From an uncultured Bacilli bacterium (GTDB lineage Bacteria > Bacillota_I > Bacilli_A > RF39 > UBA660), in contig CANQHJ010000012.1 of the NCBI GenBank assembly GCA_947623665.1, positions 1 through 32,816 on the forward strand: a stretch of DNA of 32,816 bases, given 5' to 3'. Positions 25,766-32,816 of the stretch are shown one piece after another; position 1 is the first letter of the stretch, and each line of letters begins with the position of its first letter. Under the pieces are notes generated by a model. It was not told the DNA's origin. It worked only from the letters and a program-made list of their open reading frames with translations, and did not search any database. The position numbers and the translations under genes were made by a program.

Positions 25766-26228
25766 ATATTATAACATTTATAATATATAAAATAACTCCA
25801 CAAACAATAAAAGTATCAGCCATATTAAATATAGGAAAATTATAACTAAATATCTTAAATGATAAAAAGTCAACCACACTACCATATAAAATTCTATCTA
25901 TTAAATTACCAATAATACCAGATAAAATCATACCAAAAGATATAGAACTTATTAAATCTAAATTTTTCTCTTCTTTTTCTATATAATAAATAAGTAAAAG
26001 GAAAACTACAAAGCACATTATAGTTAAAAGACAAGGCATATTACCAAATATACTAAAAGCTGCACCTTTATTTTTAACATAATACAAAGAAAAGAATTTA
26101 GGAATAATCACAATCTTAGAAAATAACTCCATATTACTTTTAATAAGCATCTTACTAACTTGATCTATTATAATTCCAATCAAAGTAACAGTATAAACCT
26201 TATTTTTCATCATTTTCTCCCTTCTCAT
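25710..26228 (-). CDS. lspA: Lipoprotein signal peptidase II
   Basis: DQVSKMLIKSN, NKGAAFSIF, GNLIDRILYGSVVDFL, FPIFNMADTFIVCG; TGA stop. Confidence 0.95.
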   Translation of the reverse strand: MRREKMMKNKVYTVTLIGIIIDQVSKMLIKSNMELFSKIVIIPKFFSLYYVKNKGAAFSIFGNMPCLLTIMCFVVFLLLIYYIEKEEKNLDLISSISFGMILSGIIGNLIDRILYGSVVDFLSFKIFSYNFPIFNMADTFIVCGVILYIINVIICEKGGAYDSRKRKFKRKN

Positions 26229-29166
26229 TTAATACCTTCATTCTATTTACAATAATCTGATACTTATCAAGTCTACGCTCTACTCTTCCTTCCACTTTTA
26301 AAATATCTCCTCTTTCAATAAAACTATATTCATCCCAAACTTTAGGAAAACATATAAAATCCATTGAAGTAGTCTCATCACTACCAGTAACAAAAGACAT
26401 CCTATCACCTTTTTTTGTTTTAATAGTCTTTATCTTATCAACTAAAATTATATTTCTAACAACTTTATTAAAATGCTTAGATATATTATTTAATAAAATA
26501 ACCTCAGGATTATCTTTTCTAAAACGAAGAGTTGGATGTTGAGATAAATAAAAACCAAAATATTCTTTTTCTTTTTCAAGTAATGCTTCTTCACTAAACT
26601 CTTCTTGAATTTCTATATCAGGTTCCATAACTAAAGAAGGATCTATATCAACCGTAATTTTAGCATAATTCATTAAAGCATCTAAATTATATATAAGGGT
26701 GCTTTTATTATAAGAAAATCTATCAAAACAAGAAGCATATATCAAAGACTCTATTGTCTTTTCTCCAACATGACTAACAACAAGTCTACTCATTGCATCA
26801 TAAATAGATGTAAACTCCCTATCTCCTCTAGCTTTAACTATTTGAGAAGATGCAACTGTTCCAACTGACTTTATATTAGAAAAAGGAAAATATATTTTTT
26901 TATTATGGACAACATATCTTTTTGAACTTATATTTATATCAGGTTTTAAAATATCAATATCTTTACTCTTAGCCTCCATTATATATTCATAAGTTTTACT
27001 CTCTGAGCCAATAACATTACTAAGTAAATTACTATAAAATTCATGTTTATATCTTACCTTTAAATAAGCCATTTTATAAGCAATCAAAGAATAAGCAACA
27101 GAATGTGATCTATTAAATCCATATCCTGCAAAATTTAATATTAAATCAAAAATCTTTTTACTAAGAGCTCTATCATGTCCACGTTCTATACTTCTTTTAA
27201 TAAATTTATCTTCTTCATTTTTTAACAAATCAAACTTCTTCTTACTCATTGCTCGACGTAAAATATCAGCCTCTCCTAAAGTATAACCCGCAAAAATATT
27301 GGCAACTTGCATAATCTGTTCTTGATATATAAGTATCCCATAAGTATCTTTAGTAATATCCTCTAAAGAAGGATCTAAATAGGTAATCTTCTCTTCTTTA
27401 TGTTTACGTCTAATAAAAGGATCTATATTAGGAGCAGCCCCTGGTCTAAAAAGTGCAATAGCCGCAAAAATATCTTCAAAACTATCAGGCTTTAGACGAC
27501 TTAAGAAATTTCTCATACCACTAGATTCAAATTGAAATATTCCAGTAGTATCAGCATTAGCAAACACCTCAATTGTTTTCTCATCATCAAGAGGAATATC
27601 AGAAAAAGAAATTCTTTTACCATGGTTTTTTTCTATATCATCTAAAATATTTGCAATCAAAGATAAATTTTTAAGTCCTAAAAAATCCATCTTTAAAAGA
27701 CCTAACTCTTCTAAATATTCCATAGAATAACTAGTCTGATACATTCCATCATTATAAACAAGAGGAACTACCTCATCAAGTTCAACAGATGACATAACAA
27801 TACCTGCTGCATGACTTGAAGTATGTCTAGGAAAACCTTCTAACCTAACAGAAATAGAAAAAACTTCTTTTAATTGATTATCACTTTCAATAACTGCTTT
27901 AAAGTTTTTATTCTCACCTAAAATTTCTTCTAGGCTCTGATGTGTAAAACTAGGAATAAACTTACAAGCTCTATCTATTTTATAAATAGGAATATTTAAA
28001 ACACGTCCAACATCTCTTAATACTTGTTTAGCACCCAATGTTCCAAAAGTAACAATACCTGCAACATTCTTTTTACCATATTTAGAAACAACATAATCTA
28101 TAACCTCTGATCTTTTATCATCTGGAAAATCTGTATCAATATCAGGCATAGTTACACGTTCCGGATTTAAAAATCTTTCAAATAACAAATTATATTTAAT
28201 CGGATCAATATCAGTAATACCAATAGAATAAGACACTAAACTACCTGCTGCACTACCACGTCCTGGTCCAATTAAAATATTATTCTTTTTAGCATAAAAT
28301 ATAAAATCATAAACAACTAAAAAATAATTTGCAAACCCCATCTTTTTAATAACACCAAGTTCATATAAAAGTCTATCTTTATATTCTTTTGAAACATTAC
28401 CACCAAGTCTCTTAGAAAGCCCTGCAAAAGATAATTTATACAAATACTCCTCCGCAGACACCCCCTCATCAAGACTAAACTTAGGAAGTAATAATTTAGT
28501 TTTAGGAAATTCAAAATTACAACGACTAATAATCTTTTCTATATTCATAATACCAATATCAGATGACTCCATCACTGCATCAATATTAATCTCTTTATTA
28601 AGAATATCATAACTAACATCATCACTAATACTTTTACCGTCTCTAATTCTATAAATAAAATCTAAAAGCTTACTATCACTTTTTTCTTTATATAAAGTCT
28701 CTTTAAAAAATACTATATTTTTATCTATTAAATAAGCATCACTCTCTTCTTTTTTATTAGAATACCCTATAAACAACTCATCATATATATCTTTAATATC
28801 TTCATATATATCTACATATTTAAAAGGAAGAACACATATCAAAGAATTATTATATTTCTCTAAATCTTCTCTTACTACATCTTTTTCATTTTGAATAGTA
28901 CAAATCTTAATTAAACTCTTATATCCATCATAATCCTTAGCATAAAGACAAATATAATTATCTTTATATTTAACTTCAAATCCAATAATAGGTTTTATAT
29001 TATTATTTCTACATTTATGATAAAATTCACAAACTCCAAACATACTATTATCACAAAGTACTGCAGAGGAAAGATTATGAGTTTTAGAATACTCTATAAT
29101 ATCATCTATTTTAAGTAAACTAGATAAAAGTGAATAGTTACTTTTTACATTAAGTGGTGTATACAT
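26200..29166 (-). CDS. dnaE: DNA polymerase III subunit alpha (DnaE type)
   Basis: GPGRGSAAGSLVSY, PDIDTDFPDDKR, FGYGFNRSHSVAYSLIAY-type segments, C-terminal OB fold; N-terminal PHP domain degenerate. Confidence 0.95.
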   Translation of the reverse strand: MYTPLNVKSNYSLLSSLLKIDDIIEYSKTHNLSSAVLCDNSMFGVCEFYHKCRNNNIKPIIGFEVKYKDNYICLYAKDYDGYKSLIKICTIQNEKDVVREDLEKYNNSLICVLPFKYVDIYEDIKDIYDELFIGYSNKKEESDAYLIDKNIVFFKETLYKEKSDSKLLDFIYRIRDGKSISDDVSYDILNKEINIDAVMESSDIGIMNIEKIISRCNFEFPKTKLLLPKFSLDEGVSAEEYLYKLSFAGLSKRLGGNVSKEYKDRLLYELGVIKKMGFANYFLVVYDFIFYAKKNNILIGPGRGSAAGSLVSYSIGITDIDPIKYNLLFERFLNPERVTMPDIDTDFPDDKRSEVIDYVVSKYGKKNVAGIVTFGTLGAKQVLRDVGRVLNIPIYKIDRACKFIPSFTHQSLEEILGENKNFKAVIESDNQLKEVFSISVRLEGFPRHTSSHAAGIVMSSVELDEVVPLVYNDGMYQTSYSMEYLEELGLLKMDFLGLKNLSLIANILDDIEKNHGKRISFSDIPLDDEKTIEVFANADTTGIFQFESSGMRNFLSRLKPDSFEDIFAAIALFRPGAAPNIDPFIRRKHKEEKITYLDPSLEDITKDTYGILIYQEQIMQVANIFAGYTLGEADILRRAMSKKKFDLLKNEEDKFIKRSIERGHDRALSKKIFDLILNFAGYGFNRSHSVAYSLIAYKMAYLKVRYKHEFYSNLLSNVIGSESKTYEYIMEAKSKDIDILKPDINISSKRYVVHNKKIYFPFSNIKSVGTVASSQIVKARGDREFTSIYDAMSRLVVSHVGEKTIESLIYASCFDRFSYNKSTLIYNLDALMNYAKITVDIDPSLVMEPDIEIQEEFSEEALLEKEKEYFGFYLSQHPTLRFRKDNPEVILLNNISKHFNKVVRNIILVDKIKTIKTKKGDRMSFVTGSDETTSMDFICFPKVWDEYSFIERGDILKVEGRVERRLDKYQIIVNRMKVLNEKGENDEK

Positions 29167-29224
29167 AATCTTCCCTCCTTCTACTTTATTTTATCATAAA
29201 CACTAGATAAAATATAGGTTTTAT

Positions 29225-29253
29225 TTGACTAAGCCAAACATTTATGGTAGAAT
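29225..29253 (+). promoter_or_regulatory. Promoter TTGACT-17 nt-TAGAAT upstream of the L28-like gene
   Basis: Near-consensus hexamers and spacing; AAAGGAGG RBS before ATG 29296. Confidence 0.75.
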
Positions 29254-29295
29254 TATAAAGCGAGTGAAATACTATATTATAAAGGAGGAAGAAAA

Positions 29296-29568
29296 ATGGC
29301 AGTTAAAGTAACTAACAGAAAACCTTTAAAAGGAAATGATCGTTCTCATGCTTTAAATAGTACAAAAAGAGCAAGAAAGTTAAATCTTCAAGTAGTTAGA
29401 TTAGAAGATGGTACAAAAGTAAGAATGACAGTTAGAGAAAAAAGAACATTAAATAAAGAAAACAATACAAAATCACAAAACAATAATTACAACATAAATG
29501 AAGTTGTAGAAGAAAATGTAGAAGAAGAAAAAGTTGAAAATAATGAAAACGAAGAAGCATCTGAATAA
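29296..29568 (+). CDS. rpmB: Ribosomal protein bL28-like with acidic C-terminal extension
   Basis: VTNRKPLKGNDRSHALNSTKRARKLNLQVVRLEDGTKVRMTV matches the L28 pattern (VTGK…GNxRSHAxNxxKRxxxxNLQ). Confidence 0.85.
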   Translation: MAVKVTNRKPLKGNDRSHALNSTKRARKLNLQVVRLEDGTKVRMTVREKRTLNKENNTKSQNNNYNINEVVEENVEEEKVENNENEEASE

Positions 29569-29581
29569 GATGCTTTTTTTA
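29556..29581 (+). terminator. Intrinsic terminator overlapping the rpmB stop codon
   Basis: AGCATCT-GAATA-AGATGCT-TTTTTTT; stop codon TAA spans the loop/stem. Confidence 0.85.
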
Positions 29582-29586
29582 TTTAT

Positions 29587-29611
29587 AAAAAAACTTAGTA
29601 ATAAACTAAGC
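29587..29611 (-). terminator. Intrinsic terminator of the 413-aa gene
   Basis: CTTAGTTTATTACTAAGTTTTTTT on the minus strand. Confidence 0.8.
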
Positions 29612-29617
29612 TTTCTT

Positions 29618-30859
29618 TTAAAATAATACTTTTCTTTTATTATTAGATTCTTTTGTACTTACATACAGATTACCATCTATAACTTTTACTCCTGAAGAAG
29701 TATTAACAACTTTACCTTTTGGCAATATTCTTTTTTGCTCTATAACAGATTTAAAACATCTAGCACTATAATTTACTTTTTCTAAATCTTTACTTTTTAT
29801 ATTTATACCTTTATTATTAAATTCAATAACATTATATAAAAACTCTATATAAAGTCTATTAATATCTTCATCAATTTTCCCATTAGAAAGTTCCAATACA
29901 TCTTCATATTCATCTCTAATTTTATCTACTAAATTAAAAACTTCACTATTAATATCTTTAAAATCATCAACAGAATTTACAAAATCATATTTATTATTTT
30001 CACATTTTACTTTATTATCTTCATATTCATCTTCACTAAAATAGTTTTCTACAATATTCTTATAAGCTTTTTCTAAATCTTTAACGTTAATAGGTATTCT
30101 TTTTAAAATATAATCTTCTTTTTCATTAAGTATCTCCCTTAGAGTCTGTCTTCCTCCCCATTCTCTATCAGTCTCTTTTCTTAATTTCTCATCTTTTAAT
30201 CCATAACTACAAACAAAATTATCTTTAGAAGAAAAACTAAAATCAACTAAAAAGTTTTCATCACCCAATACTTGAGTAAATGTATCTTTACATTGTTTAA
30301 GATCAAAAATTCTTTTTTCTTCTTCCATCTTATTAAACACATTCATTAACATCTCTTCGTTTTTATTAACAAAATCTTTATATACACTATTATCTACAAA
30401 ATATCTTGATGGATAATAACTACCATCACTTGGATATTTATCTATAGAAATAAACTTGCTATCTTTATTTTTAGATATTTTAAAATATTCTACTTTTGTA
30501 CGAAGTTCATAACGCTTATACTCAATAAAAATTTCAAATCTAATTATATTTTTATCATCAGAATTATATAAACTAACCTCTAAGCATTCTCCTTTAAAGT
30601 TTTTTCTAGGAATAACATTTTTTATAAAATTTAAACCTCCATCAACTAAGTTAGATGGATTTTTCAAAAGAAAATCATTAATACTTTTCTTTAATATAGT
30701 CTTATCATCATCAACAGAACCAAATCTAGAAAAATCCTCTTTTAAGATTTCTTTTAAATCATATGCACTAATTATATTTTTATTACTAATAACCTCTGGT
30801 AAACTAGAATACCCATTTATTATATCGATTATTTCATCATATTCATCTTTTTTCTTCAT
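29618..30859 (-). CDS. Hypothetical protein, 413 aa
   Basis: Long charged ORF between typA and rpmB; no family recognised. Confidence 0.8.
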   Translation of the reverse strand: MKKKDEYDEIIDIINGYSSLPEVISNKNIISAYDLKEILKEDFSRFGSVDDDKTILKKSINDFLLKNPSNLVDGGLNFIKNVIPRKNFKGECLEVSLYNSDDKNIIRFEIFIEYKRYELRTKVEYFKISKNKDSKFISIDKYPSDGSYYPSRYFVDNSVYKDFVNKNEEMLMNVFNKMEEEKRIFDLKQCKDTFTQVLGDENFLVDFSFSSKDNFVCSYGLKDEKLRKETDREWGGRQTLREILNEKEDYILKRIPINVKDLEKAYKNIVENYFSEDEYEDNKVKCENNKYDFVNSVDDFKDINSEVFNLVDKIRDEYEDVLELSNGKIDEDINRLYIEFLYNVIEFNNKGINIKSKDLEKVNYSARCFKSVIEQKRILPKGKVVNTSSGVKVIDGNLYVSTKESNNKRKVLF

Positions 30860-30918
30860 TCAACAACTACCTCCAAATTTAAAATTTATTATATCACAAG
30901 ATAAAAATAATACAACAA

Positions 30919-30945
30919 AAAACTAACCAAATGATTAGTTTTTAT
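30919..30945 (-). terminator. Intrinsic terminator overlapping the typA stop codon
   Basis: AAAAACTAATCATTTGGTTAGTTTTTTG; TAA lies inside the stem. Confidence 0.75.
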
Positions 30946-32758
30946 TTCTTGCATCAAATTTTTTTCTTTCTTCTGTATTAAGAATCTTTTTACGTAAGCG
31001 TATAAAGTTTGGAGTAATTTCAACAAGCTCATCAAAATTAATATAATCAAGTGCATACTCTAAAGAAATAGGTCTAGGTCTTTTCAAAACTACTGTATGA
31101 TCACTTCCAGCAGCACGCACATTAGTTAAGTTTTTACCCTTAACAACATTAACCGCTAAATCATTATCACGATTACACTCTCCAACAATCATACCCTCAT
31201 AAACATCTACTCCAGGTTCAATAAACATAGTACCTCTATCTTCCAAACTACCAATTGAATAAGCAGTTGATGTACCATTTTCCATAGAAACTAAAACCCC
31301 AAGTTTTCTCTCACCAAAATCAATATCTTCATAAGGTCTATATTCTTTAAAAGTATGATTCATAATACCATAACCTTTAGTCATAGTCATAAAATCAGTT
31401 GAAAAACCAATTAATCCACGAGAAGGAATTGTATAAAGTAATCTCACTTGATTTTCAAAGTTAGTCATATTCTCCATAATTCCACCACGCATACCTAATT
31501 GCTCAATTATAGTACCAACACTCTCTTCTGGAACTTCTATTTGTAACTCTTCATATGGTTCACTCTTAACACCATCTATATCTCTAATAATTACTGTAGG
31601 CTTAGATACTTCAAGTTCAAAACCTTCACGACGCATATTTTCAATTAATATACCAAGATGAAGTTCTCCACGACCAGATACTAAAAATGATTCATTAGTT
31701 GCTGGTTCTACTTTTAAACTAACATCTCTTTGTGTTTCACGATTAAGTCTTTCTTCTATTTTTCTTGCAGTAACTATCTTACCATCCTTACCAACAAAAG
31801 GAGATGAATTAGCACCAAAAGTCATTTGAAGTGTAGGCTCATCAATATGAAGTTTAGGTAAAGCATCCTCTTTCCCAACCTCACAAAGAGTCTCTCCTAC
31901 TGAAATATCCGCAAGTCCTGCAACTGCAATAATATCTCCTGCTTCTGCTTGTTCTATTTCAATACGTTTATATCCATAAAAACCAAATAATTTTTGGATT
32001 CTAAATTGTTTTACTGTTCCATCTAATCTACAACAACTAACCATTTCCCCAACTTTGATTTTACCATTATGAACACGTCCAATACCAATTCTTCCAACAA
32101 ACTCATTATAATCAAGTAAAGCAGGTTGAAATTGTAAATTAGTATTAACATCTCCCTTAGGTTCAGGAATCTCTTCAATTATAGCATCCAAAACATTTTC
32201 AAAACCAGGCTTTTGTGTTGAAACATCACTATCTAAACTAGAAGTTCCATTTAAAGCTGAAGTATAAAGTGTCTTAAATTCAAGTTGACTATCATCCGCA
32301 CCTAACTCAATAAATAAATCAAGTATCTCATCAAGTACTGCATCAACTCTTGCACTCTCTTTATCAACCTTATTAATAACAACAATAGGTTTTACTTTTG
32401 CTTCAAATGCTTTTTTTAAAACAAAACGAGTTTGAGGCATAGGGCCTTCATAAGCATCAACTACAAGTAATACTCCATCAACCATTTTCATAATTCTCTC
32501 AACTTCTCCACCAAAGTCAGCATGTCCTGGAGTATCCATTATATTAATTCTAATACCCTTATAATCAAGCGCAGTAGTTTTTGCTAAAATAGTAATTCCA
32601 CGTTCTTTCTCCAAATCATTAGAATCCATAGAAATATTAGATGTATCTTCATTATCACGAAACATACCAGATGATTTTAAAATACCATCTACAAGTTTAG
32701 TTTTACCATGGTCAACATGTGCAATAATTGCAATATTCCTTTTTTTCATACATTTCAC
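30935..32758 (-). CDS. typA: Translational GTPase TypA/BipA
   Basis: AHVDHGKT, KERGITI, DTPGHADFGGEVER, NKVDK and the TypA C-terminal domain. Confidence 0.96.
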   Translation of the reverse strand: MKCMKKRNIAIIAHVDHGKTKLVDGILKSSGMFRDNEDTSNISMDSNDLEKERGITILAKTTALDYKGIRINIMDTPGHADFGGEVERIMKMVDGVLLVVDAYEGPMPQTRFVLKKAFEAKVKPIVVINKVDKESARVDAVLDEILDLFIELGADDSQLEFKTLYTSALNGTSSLDSDVSTQKPGFENVLDAIIEEIPEPKGDVNTNLQFQPALLDYNEFVGRIGIGRVHNGKIKVGEMVSCCRLDGTVKQFRIQKLFGFYGYKRIEIEQAEAGDIIAVAGLADISVGETLCEVGKEDALPKLHIDEPTLQMTFGANSSPFVGKDGKIVTARKIEERLNRETQRDVSLKVEPATNESFLVSGRGELHLGILIENMRREGFELEVSKPTVIIRDIDGVKSEPYEELQIEVPEESVGTIIEQLGMRGGIMENMTNFENQVRLLYTIPSRGLIGFSTDFMTMTKGYGIMNHTFKEYRPYEDIDFGERKLGVLVSMENGTSTAYSIGSLEDRGTMFIEPGVDVYEGMIVGECNRDNDLAVNVVKGKNLTNVRAAGSDHTVVLKRPRPISLEYALDYINFDELVEITPNFIRLRKKILNTEERKKFDARNKN

Positions 32759-32816
32759 TTCTTTCTTACAACGAGAAAGATTATACCATAAATATTAATA
32801 AAAATCTAGAAAAACG

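Noticed and set aside
28317-28514. 65-aa ORF inside dnaE
   Set aside because: Out-of-frame within a well-supported essential gene.
1-32816. CRISPR array, IS element or prophage genes
   Set aside because: No regularly spaced short repeats, transposase, integrase or phage structural genes seen in the reading frames.
1-32816. Alternative genetic code (UGA = Trp, as in many Mollicutes)
   Set aside because: Trp is encoded by TGG and several genes (dnaE, lspA, left-edge CDS) end at TGA at the expected protein ends.

Overview
AT-rich, Firmicutes/Mollicutes-like chromosomal window. UGG is Trp and UGA is used as a stop, so code 11 fits. Almost all genes are on the minus strand. Recognisable housekeeping blocks: typA; dnaE-lspA-rluD; ireB-ruvX-DUF1292-mltG-trmR (same order as the Bacillus yrzL-yrrK-yrzB-yrrL-yrrM cluster); a divergent L28 gene (rpmB); rhomboid; tspO; galE; and a GreA-family gene. 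Accessory content: a membrane-anchored serpin; a BceRS/BceAB-type peptide-sensing and resistance module followed by a VanZ-RDD fusion; a three-LysM protein; a DUF3800-like protein; and a stand-alone AAA/ABC-type ATPase. The most interesting structure is at 14.87-15.91 kb. The ATPase gene lies between an intact tRNA-Cys(GCA) and a 54-nt degenerate copy of the 3' part of the same tRNA. The two copies sit in ~130-bp imperfect direct repeats offset by 888-891 bp. Each repeat also carries a terminator and an identical extended -10 promoter, one firing into the ATPase gene and one into the DUF3800 gene. This looks like single-gene cassettes accreting at a tRNA 3' end. A second notable signal is a pair of identical TTACAATTTTGTAA palindromes upstream of the two Bce-type operons, which fit BceR-like operators. 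All calls come from reading the sequence and supplied ORFs; no database search was run.
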